Assembly: GCA_938041455.1 (NCBI GenBank)
Contig: CALITO010000023.1
Coordinates: forward strand, 1 to 64,000
From: an uncultured bacterium
GTDB lineage: Bacteria; Armatimonadota; JACIXR01
Length of the DNA: 64,000 bases
Direction of reading: 5' to 3'
Shown: piece after piece, positions 21,019 to 30,138 of the stretch
Layout of the letters: every line of letters begins with the position of its first letter
Position numbering within the stretch: the first letter of the stretch is position 1
Translations under genes and position numbers: made by a program
The notes under the pieces: model-generated
Seen by the model: only the letters and a program-made list of their open reading frames with translations
What the model was told of the DNA's origin: nothing
Databases searched by the model: none

Positions 21019-22095
21019 TCACTCCATATTATTTATAACGATGTTCTTCTCTTTATCTACTTCTACATTACCTTTCTGATTCCCTAAAACGATATTGTTT
21101 GCCACCAGGACATTCTCGCTCTCGGGGAGGCATATCCCATAGCCTTTATTATCCACGCTCATATTATTTGCTATCAAACCTTCCCTCACCTTAAATCCCC
21201 AGATTCCGTGGGCTTCGTTATCTTTGCAGATGTTGGCATTAACAAGAAACCTCCTCGTATCTGAGTATGTGCCGTTTATGAAGATGCCACCTTGAGAGCC
21301 ATTCCGCAGGCAGATGTTGTTGGCAATCAGGGTATCCTTAGCGGGATACTTTATACCTCTTACCTCGTCAATTCCACCCATCCACACAATTCCCGCCCAG
21401 GCATTATCCTGGCACACATTCCCTATTATGCTGACATTCTCCACGCCCTCAACAAAAATTCCTATTCCCCCGTATTGGGGTTTGTGGACGCCGTTTCGCT
21501 TGCAAATATTGCCCCTTACCAGGACCGAACCCTGGATATGATGAATATTTATGCCACAGTTATTCTCCTCCACTATACAACTTTCCACTATTGTGTTGCC
21601 CTTGCCATAGGCAACGAGGATTCCCTCCCCGCTGCATCTTCTAACTATTACATTTCTTATTATACAATTATCGCAATTATCGAGACTTATCCCATAGATT
21701 CCCGTTTTGTGATACTCACCGAGCAAATCACCGTCAACAACCAGGTTCTCTATTGTAATCCCGCTATTGCCTCCCGCTTCGTCAGCATTTTGGATAACCC
21801 TGTTATCCGGAAACTGTCGTTCCCCGATAGAGAGCGTGGGTTTAATGATTGTTCCCGCCCCTGCTCCACGAAGCGTAACATTTGAAGGTATCTTCAAAGT
21901 TTTCTCCACTGTATAAATTCCCGCTGGTAAAAAGAGGATTCCCCCACCCTTTCTGCCCAACTCATCCAGAGCCTTTTGAATCTCCTCCACCTTGCTTCCC
22001 GGGGGCACTTCTATGAGAGCCTCACCCTTTAGGGGTATGAATCCAAAGAAGCACAAGAGCAGGAGAGGGACCTTACTATAAGAAGGGAACTTCAT
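21019..22095 (-). CDS. Secreted right-handed beta-helix protein
   Basis: A 358-residue protein with a signal peptide (about 1-26) and an N-terminal pectate-lyase-superfamily start (IQKALDELGRKGGGILFLP type) followed by repeated N-x-I/V-x-x-N-x-C turns to the C-terminus, typical of parallel beta-helix (PbH1) repeats. Such proteins bind or cleave polysaccharides; no catalytic residues can be assigned. It has its own strong promoter at 22153-22125. Confidence 0.85.
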   Translation of the reverse strand: MKFPSYSKVPLLLLCFFGFIPLKGEALIEVPPGSKVEEIQKALDELGRKGGGILFLPAGIYTVEKTLKIPSNVTLRGAGAGTIIKPTLSIGERQFPDNRVIQNADEAGGNSGITIENLVVDGDLLGEYHKTGIYGISLDNCDNCIIRNVIVRRCSGEGILVAYGKGNTIVESCIVEENNCGINIHHIQGSVLVRGNICKRNGVHKPQYGGIGIFVEGVENVSIIGNVCQDNAWAGIVWMGGIDEVRGIKYPAKDTLIANNICLRNGSQGGIFINGTYSDTRRFLVNANICKDNEAHGIWGFKVREGLIANNMSVDNKGYGICLPESENVLVANNIVLGNQKGNVEVDKEKNIVINNME

Positions 22096-22124
22096 TTCCT
22101 TTTCCTTCCATAAATTTGGTTAAT

Positions 22125-22153
22125 ATTATAATTTTAAAGGATTTCCTTGTAAA
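22125..22153 (-). promoter_or_regulatory. Promoter of the beta-helix gene
   Basis: On the minus strand TTTACA (22153-22148), a 17-base spacer and TATAAT (22130-22125), predicting a start near 22118, about 23 bases before the ATG. Confidence 0.7.
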
Positions 22154-22192
22154 GGGGAGGGCATTTCCTTTCCCCATTATTCAAGGGAATCC

Positions 22193-23980
22193 TTATTTTA
22201 TCCTGAAAAGATACACCCGAGCCTTGCTGTAGACGAGCTCTATGTAAGGGCAGGCGGAAGGGTTTACCAAAAGCTTGTCAAGGGGATTATCGCTCAAGGG
22301 ATTTCCTGGAGCAAATTCCTGATTGATGATTATATGGGTGAATCCCATTCGCTTATAACTCTCCACAAGTTCTTTAACCGTCCTGAAGCGCTTGTAAGGT
22401 ATCAAAGTGTGATGACCTGGGTCAGCCCACATATATTCCCTACCCAAATAGAAACCTCTGGGTTCACCTAAAAGAGCGATTTTACTATCCAAGGGAAGAT
22501 ATTGGTTAACGAATTGAAAAACCTTATAGGATGGGAAAAACTTCCCTATGAATTCTTCCCTATCCTCCCTCCCCAAGGCTACTCCAAAAGTAGGATACAT
22601 TATCAATCCAAATATAAGGAGATGGAGGAGATAGGAAATGCTCAAAATCAAGCCGAAAAGGATGTTGAAGGGCTTCTTCCATAACCTGTTCAATCCCTTT
22701 GCCAAAGGCAAGGGTAAAACAACAAGGATTGGGAGAAGATAACGGATATTCTGGCTTAAAAAGAACCATTGTATCCCACTTAGGGCGATAAAAAGTAGGG
22801 AAATGGGCTCTTTCAAAAGCAAAGGACAAAAAGCGAGGAAAACCGGACCAATCATCGCGAAGAAGCGATTAGCCCCAGGGTCGAAGAATTTCTCCGGATG
22901 GAAAGTAAGGTTCCAGGGTAGAAGGAGAAAAGAAAGGATATCCCTTCCTGTCCCAATTGAGAGTTGGGCTTCTCTGTAAGCGGTGGCTGCCTCGCTGCTC
23001 CAAAGCCTTCCCCCGAAGATATTGTAGAGAAAAGGGTAGACGGGATTGCCGGTGTATATATAGCTCTTCAAATACCAAGGAAGAGCAAGTAAAAAGGCTG
23101 GAAAAAGAAGAGTGCCCACCCTTCGCCAAATCGTCCTCCCATCCCATCGCCAGACCAGTTTGCCTTCTCGGTAAAAGGGAAAAAGGATCAAAAGGGAGAG
23201 GAGAAAAGAAAGTGCGAGGTGTTTCGTCCCCAGAGCAAAGCCTATAGCTAACCCCGTGAGGAGGGTTTCCTCTTTCAAAAAAGCAAGGAAGGCGAGTAAA
23301 ACATAGAACGAGAAGGCAAGGTCATTGTAGGCAATCGTGCTTTCCCAGGAAAAAAGCACCATTTGGGTAAGGAAAAGCAAAGCCAACACCCCCCCTACCC
23401 TGCTGTTTTTCCTGAGTTGGTTATAAAGAAGAGCCATTATTAGGAGAGCAAAGAGGAGGTGGAAAAGTTTGCAGGCGTCCACCATACCGATTATCAAGGG
23501 AATGGTGTAAAGCATCTCCATAAGGAAGGGAAAGTTAGAGTGATGGATGAATTGCACCCAATAGATTCTATGGGCGGAGATGTAGAGTTTGGGGACCGCA
23601 AGATGATAAGCAAGTCCATCCCAATCTATGGGGGGCGAAAGAGCGGCAAGGAAGACGAGGGAAAACCAAGGGAGGAAAAGAAGCAGTTCCCAAGGGAAAC
23701 TTTTCAAATTTATCTTTTGCATTCTGGGAAACCGCGCCCTCCAAGGAAAGAAAGAGGTCAAAACGAGGAGGAGAGAAATAATCGCCGATTTGTATAGTAG
23801 CCCCAATATACCAAGAAAGAAGACGAGATAGGCGAGAACTCCTAAGCCTATCCCTATAGCGAATACAGTTTTCTCTACCTTGTCCAAGGTGGGGAGACGC
23901 ATCCTCCTAAGGATGCGTCTCCCCACACCATAAGAGATCCCCACTCCATAAGCTACAAATAATGTATCAATTAGGTGCAT
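22193..23980 (-). CDS. Polytopic membrane glycosyltransferase (GT39/PMT-like)
   Basis: A 595-residue protein with about ten or more hydrophobic segments and a soluble C-terminal domain (about 470-595). The first loop holds an acidic motif, SPPIDWDGLAYHLAVPK at about 114-130, with Asp-Trp-Asp and His like the catalytic loop of GT-C enzymes that use polyprenyl-phosphate sugars. It probably adds sugars to lipid or protein at the outer face of the membrane. It lies 14 bases after a sugar dehydrogenase gene, consistent with cell-surface glycan synthesis. Confidence 0.78.
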   Translation of the reverse strand: MHLIDTLFVAYGVGISYGVGRRILRRMRLPTLDKVEKTVFAIGIGLGVLAYLVFFLGILGLLYKSAIISLLLVLTSFFPWRARFPRMQKINLKSFPWELLLFLPWFSLVFLAALSPPIDWDGLAYHLAVPKLYISAHRIYWVQFIHHSNFPFLMEMLYTIPLIIGMVDACKLFHLLFALLIMALLYNQLRKNSRVGGVLALLFLTQMVLFSWESTIAYNDLAFSFYVLLAFLAFLKEETLLTGLAIGFALGTKHLALSFLLSLLILFPFYREGKLVWRWDGRTIWRRVGTLLFPAFLLALPWYLKSYIYTGNPVYPFLYNIFGGRLWSSEAATAYREAQLSIGTGRDILSFLLLPWNLTFHPEKFFDPGANRFFAMIGPVFLAFCPLLLKEPISLLFIALSGIQWFFLSQNIRYLLPILVVLPLPLAKGLNRLWKKPFNILFGLILSISYLLHLLIFGLIMYPTFGVALGREDREEFIGKFFPSYKVFQFVNQYLPLDSKIALLGEPRGFYLGREYMWADPGHHTLIPYKRFRTVKELVESYKRMGFTHIIINQEFAPGNPLSDNPLDKLLVNPSACPYIELVYSKARVYLFRIK

Positions 23981-23994
23981 TACTTAACTGAATC

Positions 23995-24963
23995 TTAAAC
24001 TTCCACCTTTACTGCTCTCCCCTCCCTCCAAGACTTGTTAGCAGCGAGGCTAACAGCCAAACTCTTCACCGCATCCTCATAAGTGGATTTTATCTTGCTC
24101 GGGTCGCCACTCTTTATCGCGTCTATGAAAATTCTGTCCTCTTCCCAATAGGCGTCAACGGTGCAATTTCTCTCTATCGTTCTATTTGGCTCTATTATCC
24201 TCAGCCGCCATCCCACTTCTACTACGAGGTCCTTGAGGAAGAGATGTAGCCCAACGGTATACCCCTGCGATATCATACAAGAATTGGAGATATTACCCAC
24301 CGTTCCATCCTTAAATTTAAGCGTTACTGTTCCCACATCGGGCACATCAGATTCGGGTATATCGGTGAGGATTTTTCGCCCATAAGCGGCGTATACTTCC
24401 TCCACATCACCGCAGAAGTAGCGGGCGAGGTCGAAGATGTGCGTCGTCTGCTCCACGATCTGCCCTCCCGACATATCCATCTTTCGCCACCAATAAACAC
24501 CGGGGAATCCCCCTATCCAATAACCGAGCACCATCCCGATCGTCTTACCCTCTACAAATCCCTTTGCCTCATTAACCGTATCCATATAACGGAAGTGATA
24601 GCCCACGGAGGCGATGACATCGTTCTTCTTTATCGCGGAGTCTATCTCCTTAGCCTTTTCCAAAGTGAGGGCGATTGGCTTCTCCACAAAGAGATGAATT
24701 CCCTTCTCCGCCGCTATTATTTCCCCGTCGCTATGGGCGAAGGGAGGTAGGGCTACAAATAACGCCTGCATCTCTTCGTAATCCAGCATCTCTCGGTGCT
24801 CCGTATAGGCTCTCCCACCGTATTTCTGCGCCGCTCCCTCCGCTCTCTCCTTCACAACATCGCAGAAAGCGACCATTTCCACATCTTTCATCCGTGCCAA
24901 GCGCTCCATATGAGCATTCGCTATCCCGCCACAGCCTAAGAATCCTACTTTAACCTTCGTCAT
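23995..24963 (-). CDS. Gfo/Idh/MocA-family oxidoreductase
   Basis: A 322-residue dehydrogenase: Rossmann motif GCGGIANAH near residue 10, the VEKPIALT motif near 94-101 and the GYHFRYMD segment near 121 where a substrate-domain Lys/His region begins. A strong AAGGAGGT site precedes the ATG. It lies 16 bases downstream of an isomerase gene, a common pairing in sugar or inositol catabolism. The substrate cannot be assigned. Confidence 0.92.
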   Translation of the reverse strand: MTKVKVGFLGCGGIANAHMERLARMKDVEMVAFCDVVKERAEGAAQKYGGRAYTEHREMLDYEEMQALFVALPPFAHSDGEIIAAEKGIHLFVEKPIALTLEKAKEIDSAIKKNDVIASVGYHFRYMDTVNEAKGFVEGKTIGMVLGYWIGGFPGVYWWRKMDMSGGQIVEQTTHIFDLARYFCGDVEEVYAAYGRKILTDIPESDVPDVGTVTLKFKDGTVGNISNSCMISQGYTVGLHLFLKDLVVEVGWRLRIIEPNRTIERNCTVDAYWEEDRIFIDAIKSGDPSKIKSTYEDAVKSLAVSLAANKSWREGRAVKVEV

Positions 24964-24979
24964 TTTGACCTCCTTGACA

Positions 24980-25771
24980 TTAAATGAACTGCCTCAGATA
25001 ATTCACACTTCTGGGAAGGCTCTCCTCGGGTTCCCCTGGCACACCACACTCCATAGCCATAAAGTTTTCAAAACCTATTTCCTTAAGGGCGGAAAATCCA
25101 CTCTTGAAATCCGTATGTCCCCAACCCGGAAGGAGGCGGTTGGAATCAGCAAGGTGTATATGCTTAAGATACTTTCCCGCCGACCTAATCGCTTGGGCAA
25201 TATCAGCTTCTTCTATAGACATATGGAAGAAATCTCCCATTATCTTTACTCCCTCCCTGCCAACCTTCTCACAGAACCAAACAGCCTGCTCAAGGCGGTT
25301 GATGAAGTGCGTCTCGTAGCGATTGAGGGGTTCCAGAAGGAGGTAAGTTCCTACCTTTTCAGCGTGGGCACCCAGCTCCTCCAACAACTTAAGGAGCAAG
25401 TCCCTCTCCAACTCATAGGGAGTATAGAGGGGACTTAGGTCGGGAACACGGGGATGTCCGAAGATGGGAACGAATATCACTCCCACAGCGCCCAAATCGG
25501 CAGCCGCTGAGAGTATCTCCTTGCAATCGGAGGTGGCAAGTTCCCTTTGGGAGCGGTCCGCATCCAGTGGCGTTCCCCTATAGCCAGCACAGATTGTGGA
25601 AATGGGAATTCCTACTTTCTCCACCACCTTCTTTATATGCTGGACTCTTTCCCTATCCCTTAACTCGCTCCCCCAGAGTTCTATTCCCTCAAAGCCGAAT
25701 CTCTTGGCGTTCTCCGCCCTCTCCAAAAGGTCCCTCCCAGGAAGCATACCATCTTGGCAAGCTATTTTCAC
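24980..25771 (-). CDS. Sugar phosphate isomerase/epimerase
   Basis: A 263-residue xylose isomerase-like TIM barrel. Metal-ligand segments include LLLEPLNRYE (about 145-154), a conserved GDFFHMSIEE (about 178-187), HIHLADSNR (about 207-215) and a final MECG. The protein resembles hydroxypyruvate isomerase/tagatose epimerase-like enzymes. It starts with GTG after a GGAGGTGA site and is the first gene of the leftward block. Confidence 0.9.
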   Translation of the reverse strand: MKIACQDGMLPGRDLLERAENAKRFGFEGIELWGSELRDRERVQHIKKVVEKVGIPISTICAGYRGTPLDADRSQRELATSDCKEILSAAADLGAVGVIFVPIFGHPRVPDLSPLYTPYELERDLLLKLLEELGAHAEKVGTYLLLEPLNRYETHFINRLEQAVWFCEKVGREGVKIMGDFFHMSIEEADIAQAIRSAGKYLKHIHLADSNRLLPGWGHTDFKSGFSALKEIGFENFMAMECGVPGEPEESLPRSVNYLRQFI

Positions 25772-25806
25772 AATAAATCACCTCCAGAAATTTCTTTCAA
25801 AACAAA

Positions 25807-25834
25807 AGAATATACATTCAAAGCAATCCGTCAA
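25807..25834 (-). promoter_or_regulatory. Promoter of the leftward sugar block
   Basis: On the minus strand TTGACG (25834-25829), a 16-base spacer and TATTCT (25812-25807). It is divergent from the hdr promoter about 50 bases away. Confidence 0.55.
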
Positions 25835-25883
25835 TTAAAAATTTAGCGGGATATGCCCTCCCTTCCCCAATTATTCGGATTTT

Positions 25884-25911
25884 GTTTGACTTAAATCTTC
25901 TAAGAAATATA
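25884..25911 (+). promoter_or_regulatory. Promoter of the Hdr-like operon
   Basis: TTGACT (25884-25889), a 16-base spacer and TATAAT (25906-25911). The predicted start near 25918 lies directly at the AGAGGTGA ribosome binding site, giving a very short leader. Confidence 0.65.
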
Positions 25912-25931
25912 ATTTATCAGAGGTGATTCTG

Positions 25932-26471
25932 ATGCTTGATCTTGTTGCGGATGATACTTTGGCAAACCAGATAAAGGAAATCTGTGGAGAGGATGTCAGG
26001 AAATGCTATCAGTGTGGGAAATGCACTGCCAGTTGCCCCCTCTCCTTCGCTATGGACATCAAACCTAATCAGGTTATGCGGATGGCTCAACTCGGCTTGA
26101 GAGATGTCCTCTCCTCTTCTACCATTTGGATATGCGCCTCCTGTGCTTCCTGCACTGCCCGTTGCCCTCTCGATATTCGCATATCTTATGTTATGGATGC
26201 GCTGCGAGAAATCGCCCTAAAAGAGGATGTTTCTCCTAAGGAACCAAATATTCCCCTCTTCCACAAAATTTTCTGCCGATGGGTGGGGTGGCTGGGAAAA
26301 CTCTATGAACTCGGTTTTATTATGGAATATAAACTGCGAAGCAGGCAATTGTTCAATGACATAGCTATGGGCATAAAGATGTTCCTTCGGGGAAAATTGA
26401 ACCCTTTCCCTTCCACCTCGCCCAATAGTGAGGTTGTGAGACAACTTATGGAGAAAACTGGTCAGAAATGA
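25932..26471 (+). CDS. HdrC-like iron-sulfur subunit
   Basis: A 179-residue protein with two four-cysteine 4Fe-4S motifs, CYQCGKCTASCP (about 22-33) and CASCASCTARCP (about 65-76), and a helical C-terminus, as in HdrC of heterodisulfide reductase. It passes electrons between the flavoprotein HdrA and the CCG subunit HdrB. I chose the ATG at 25932 because the upstream in-frame GTG at 25923 lies inside the ribosome binding site. The gene overlaps hdrB by four bases. Confidence 0.9.
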   Translation: MLDLVADDTLANQIKEICGEDVRKCYQCGKCTASCPLSFAMDIKPNQVMRMAQLGLRDVLSSSTIWICASCASCTARCPLDIRISYVMDALREIALKEDVSPKEPNIPLFHKIFCRWVGWLGKLYELGFIMEYKLRSRQLFNDIAMGIKMFLRGKLNPFPSTSPNSEVVRQLMEKTGQK

Positions 26472-27331
26472 AGGTTGCCTACTTCCCCGGCTGCAGCCTG
26501 CATTCCACAGGGATAGAATTTGATATATCGGTAAGGGAAGTCTGTAAGGCTTTGGAGATAGATTTGGAGGAAATAGAGGGATGGGTATGCTGTGGGGCGA
26601 CTTCCGCTCACGCTACGAATCATCTCCTTTCACTCGCAATGCCGGCCTATTCCCTTGCTCTTGCCGAACGAATGGATGTCCAGGATGTTGTTGCCCCTTG
26701 TGCTGCCTGCTTCAATCGCTTAAAACACGCCGTTGTCCTCTCTCAACAAAACGAGGAGACATATAACAAAATAAAGGAACTTCTTCCCATTCCCTGGGAA
26801 AATAAACTGCGGGTTCGCAACCTTTTGGACATCTTCAGCAATATGTTAGAGGAGATAAGCTCAAAGGTCACAAAACCACTCTCCGATATCAAACTCGCCT
26901 GCTACTACGGTTGCCTTCTCCTCCGCCCACCTCATATCTGTCAGTTCGACAACCCAGAGAATCCCCAAACTATGGACGAATTGATGAAAGCCTGCGGAGC
27001 CCAGGTTGTGGATTGGGCTTTCAAAACGGAATGCTGTGGTGCCAATCTGACCATCCCTCGTCCAGATCTCGTTGTAGAATTGACCTATAGGATTCTCAAA
27101 TCCGCCAAGACCGCGGGAGCAGATGCTATAGTAACTGCCTGCCCTTTCTGCCATCTCAACCTTGATGCCCGCCAAGCCGATATCCATAAAACAAAAGGGG
27201 AGCTATTCAACATTCCCATTCTTTATTTCACTCAAATCCTTGGAATCGCTCTTGGCGTTCCCCCGAAAAAGTTGGGCTTGACTCGCCACCTTGTAGACCC
27301 CTTTCTCCTACCCGCCCTCAGGAGGAGATAA
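26468..27331 (+). CDS. HdrB-like CCG-domain subunit
   Basis: A 287-residue protein with two CCG (cysteine-rich) domains: Cys9, Cys-Cys near 38-39 and CAACF near 79 in the first; CYYGC near 141, ECCG near 180 and CPFC near 222 in the second. In methanogen HdrB these bind the non-cubane 4Fe-4S clusters that reduce a disulfide. The bacterial substrate is unknown. It sits between HdrC and HdrA genes in the usual complex arrangement. Confidence 0.92.
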   Translation: MKVAYFPGCSLHSTGIEFDISVREVCKALEIDLEEIEGWVCCGATSAHATNHLLSLAMPAYSLALAERMDVQDVVAPCAACFNRLKHAVVLSQQNEETYNKIKELLPIPWENKLRVRNLLDIFSNMLEEISSKVTKPLSDIKLACYYGCLLLRPPHICQFDNPENPQTMDELMKACGAQVVDWAFKTECCGANLTIPRPDLVVELTYRILKSAKTAGADAIVTACPFCHLNLDARQADIHKTKGELFNIPILYFTQILGIALGVPPKKLGLTRHLVDPFLLPALRRR

Positions 27332-27336
27332 TATAT

Positions 27337-29322
27337 ATGACCCGTATTGGCGTCTTCGTATGCTGGTGTGGAGCTAATATAGCGAGGACAGTGGATGTGG
27401 AACTCGTTGCCCAAAAAGCTTCCACTCTACCAGGTGTCGTCTATTCTACCTCCTATCTCTATATGTGCTCTGACCCGGGTCAGGCACTCATAAAGGATGC
27501 CATAAGAGATTATAACCTGGATAGAGTTGTTGTAGCTTCCTGCTCCCCTGCAATGCATGAACCCACTTTTCGGAAAGCAGTTGAGGAAGGGGGACTTAAT
27601 CCCTATTTTATGGAGATGGCAAATATCAGGGAGCAGAATTCCTGGGTCCACGATGATAGAGTAGCGGCGACGGAGAAAGCGTTTGAATTAATAGCGGCCA
27701 CCGTGGAGAGGGTTAAGAGAGCCCAGCCTTTGGAGCCCTTGGGGTTCAGCGTGGAGAAGAAAGCCTTGGTAATAGGGGGAGGGATAGCGGGAATCCAAGC
27801 TGCACTGGATATAGCGGAGGCAGGTTTTAAGGTTTACCTCGTGGAGAAGACCCCAAGTATAGGAGGAAGGATGGCGCAATTTGATAAAACCTTTCCCACC
27901 CTTGACTGCGCTATGTGCATTCTCTCCCCCAAAATGGTTGACTGCTATCGCCATCCCAATATTACCATCCTTTCTTATAGTGAGATTGAAGAGGTCAAGG
28001 GCTTTGTAGGGAATTTTGAAGTTACCATAAGGAAGAAAGCTCGCTCGGTGGACGAGAAACTATGCACCGGTTGTGGACTGTGCATTGAGAAGTGTCCAAG
28101 TAAAGCCAAGAGCGAATTTGATGAAGGGGTGGGAGAAAGGAAAGCCATTTATATTCCTTTTCCCCAAGCGGTTCCTCTCGTTCCTGTCATAGATAGGGAA
28201 GCTTGCCTTTGGTTTAGCAAAGGTAGATGTGGGCTTTGCCAAAGGGTTTGTCCCACCAAGGCCATAGATTATTCCCAACAAGATACATTTATAAAGGAGA
28301 GATTCGGGACAATAATTGTAGCGACCGGCGCCGATGTGTTTGACCCTGTGGTTTACGAAGAATATGGTTATGGGCGATATCCCGATGTCATTACGTCCGC
28401 TCAGTTGGAAAGGATAATAGACCCTTCTGGGCCCACAAAAGGTGAAATATTAAGACCCTCGGATGGGAAACATCCCCAAAGCGTGGTCTTTATCCAGTGT
28501 GTGGGCTCCAGGGACGAGCAGAAAGGCTATCCCTACTGTTCTCGTGTTTGTTGTATGTATACAGCAAAGCACGCCTTCCTTCTAAGGGAGCATTTGCCTA
28601 ATGTCAAACTCTACATCTTTTACATAGATATTAGGGCATTTGGCAAAGGATATGAGGAGTTTGTGAGAAGGGTGCAGGATGAGTTGGGCGCCAATTATAT
28701 AAGGGGACGAGTGGGTAGGATATATCCAGAAAAAGGGAAGTTAATCGTTCAGGGAGCGGACACCCTTTTAGGACAACAGGTCAGGATTGAGGCTGACCTG
28801 GTAGTTTTAGCAACGGCGCTTGTTCCCCAAAAGGATGTAGAGGAACTTGCTCGCAAACTAAGCATCTCAACTGACCAGTATGGATGGCTGATGGAAGCTC
28901 ACCCCAAGCTCCGTCCCGCTGAAACGATGACCAAGGGGATATTCATCGCAGGCACCTGCCAGTTTCCCAAGGATATATCAGATAGTGTTGCCCAGGCCTC
29001 GGCAGCCGCTTCCAAGGCCATAGCCATCCTACAACAGGAATGGCTATATTCCGAACCAGTGGTGGCAAGAGTTAACAAGAACAAATGTGTGGGCTGTTTC
29101 GCCTGTAAGGAGGTCTGTCCATATTCTGCCATAGAGGAGGAGGCATTGGTTGAACAAACCTCTGGTTTGGAGAAGCGGGTAGCAAAGGTGAACGAGGGAC
29201 TATGTCAGGGTTGTGGGAACTGTGCATCAGCCTGCAGATCGCAAGCGATTGACCTCCTCGGCTTCACCTCTGAGGAATTAATAGCCCAATTGGAGGGATT
29301 GGCAAAAGTTGAAAGAGAATAA
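27337..29322 (+). CDS. HdrA-like flavoprotein subunit
   Basis: A 661-residue flavin and iron-sulfur protein. An N-terminal HdrA domain (VFVCWCGANI) is followed by a FAD Rossmann motif GGGIAG near 147-152, a CAMC/CYRHP cluster region near 191-205, inserted ferredoxin motifs CTGCGLCIEKCP (about 247-258) and CGLCQRVCP (about 297-305), and C-terminal motifs CVGCFACKEVCP and CQGCGNCASAC. This is the full HdrA layout of the electron-bifurcating module. The ATG follows an AGGAGAT site five bases after hdrB. Confidence 0.94.
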   Translation: MTRIGVFVCWCGANIARTVDVELVAQKASTLPGVVYSTSYLYMCSDPGQALIKDAIRDYNLDRVVVASCSPAMHEPTFRKAVEEGGLNPYFMEMANIREQNSWVHDDRVAATEKAFELIAATVERVKRAQPLEPLGFSVEKKALVIGGGIAGIQAALDIAEAGFKVYLVEKTPSIGGRMAQFDKTFPTLDCAMCILSPKMVDCYRHPNITILSYSEIEEVKGFVGNFEVTIRKKARSVDEKLCTGCGLCIEKCPSKAKSEFDEGVGERKAIYIPFPQAVPLVPVIDREACLWFSKGRCGLCQRVCPTKAIDYSQQDTFIKERFGTIIVATGADVFDPVVYEEYGYGRYPDVITSAQLERIIDPSGPTKGEILRPSDGKHPQSVVFIQCVGSRDEQKGYPYCSRVCCMYTAKHAFLLREHLPNVKLYIFYIDIRAFGKGYEEFVRRVQDELGANYIRGRVGRIYPEKGKLIVQGADTLLGQQVRIEADLVVLATALVPQKDVEELARKLSISTDQYGWLMEAHPKLRPAETMTKGIFIAGTCQFPKDISDSVAQASAAASKAIAILQQEWLYSEPVVARVNKNKCVGCFACKEVCPYSAIEEEALVEQTSGLEKRVAKVNEGLCQGCGNCASACRSQAIDLLGFTSEELIAQLEGLAKVERE

Positions 29323-29788
29323 GGAGTGGATACCCAAAATCCTCGCTTTGCTGTGTCGCTGGTGTGCCTATGCTGGCGCTGATTTAGCAGGGACCTCCCG
29401 CATCCCCTACCCTCCCTCTCCCAGGATAATCCGCTTCCCCTGTTCCGCCCGAATGGACCCCTATTTCGTCATAAAGGGGTTTAGAGAGGGATTTGACGGT
29501 GTTTTAGTAGCTGGTTGTCATCCTGGTGATTGCCATTATTCCGTGGGTAATTATTACGCACGGCGCAGATTTATGCTACTTAAGGAGCTCCTGCTCTTCG
29601 CCGGGATAGAGCCTGAGCGTATCCAAATGAGATGGATTTCCGCTGCGGAGGGGAAAAAGTTCGCCCAAGTGGTAAACGAGATGACAGAGGATATCCGCCG
29701 TGTGGGCCCCTTAAAATTGAAAGAGGAGGCATTGGAAATCATCTTGAAAAAGGAAGAAGTATGGCAACCTTTACCTGGCTCGGAGTAA
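29309..29788 (+). CDS. MvhD/FlpD-like iron-sulfur subunit
   Basis: A 159-residue protein with the MvhD cysteine pattern (CRWCAYAGADLAG, PCSARMD, GCHPGDCHY), which carries a 2Fe-2S cluster and connects HdrA to a hydrogenase or formate dehydrogenase. It starts with TTG at 29309, about 10 bases after TTGGAGGGA, overlapping hdrA by 14 bases. No MvhA/G or FdhA gene is in the window; with hypE 11 kb away a [NiFe] partner elsewhere is plausible. Confidence 0.9.
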   Translation: MKENKEWIPKILALLCRWCAYAGADLAGTSRIPYPPSPRIIRFPCSARMDPYFVIKGFREGFDGVLVAGCHPGDCHYSVGNYYARRRFMLLKELLLFAGIEPERIQMRWISAAEGKKFAQVVNEMTEDIRRVGPLKLKEEALEIILKKEEVWQPLPGSE

Positions 29789-30138
29789 TTGGGCTCGTCT
29801 TCACCGGCCTCCTAGTAGGGGTGTTCAGCGGGTTCTTCGGCTTAGGAGGTGGGGTAATCATCATCCCCGTTCTCACCGAGGTATTCAAGATGGCGCCCCA
29901 TAAGGCGCTCGGCACCAGCCTCGCCATTATGTTCCCCACCGCTTTTATGGGAGCTTTTCGCCACGCCCACTATGGAAATACAGACCTAAAAGTAGCAATT
30001 ATTATGTGGTGCGGTTCCCTTTTGGGTGCATTCCTAGGCGCCACCTGGGTCTCCCAAATACCTGGCAACCTCGTCAAGAAACTCCTCGCAATCGTCATTA
30101 TCCTGATCGCCCTGCGTATGTTCTTCTCAAAATCCTAA
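29761..30138 (+). CDS. Half-size TauE/SafE-family membrane protein
   Basis: A 125-residue protein with about four membrane segments and the TauE/SafE glycine motif GVFSGFFGLGGG near residues 20-31. Full-length anion or sulfite exporters have two such halves (about 250 residues); this single half would have to dimerise. The ATG at 29761 has an AAGGAAG site and overlaps the MvhD-like gene by 28 bases; a longer in-frame start at 29632 lies wholly inside that gene and adds no membrane sequence. Its link to the Hdr complex suggests sulfur-compound or organic acid handling. Confidence 0.85.
   Translation: MATFTWLGVIGLVFTGLLVGVFSGFFGLGGGVIIIPVLTEVFKMAPHKALGTSLAIMFPTAFMGAFRHAHYGNTDLKVAIIMWCGSLLGAFLGATWVSQIPGNLVKKLLAIVIILIALRMFFSKS

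Noticed and set aside
21292..21885. 197-codon plus-strand ORF opposite the beta-helix gene
   Set aside because: It is a shadow of the repeat codons; the minus frame has signal peptide, promoter and repeat fold.
24965..25438. 157-codon plus-strand ORF opposite the isomerase gene
   Set aside because: The minus frame is a clear TIM barrel with a ribosome binding site; the plus ORF has no family features.
29632..29760. Longer start for the TauE/SafE-family protein
   Set aside because: The extra residues are the shifted frame of the MvhD-like gene; ATG 29761 has a binding site and begins at the first membrane segment.
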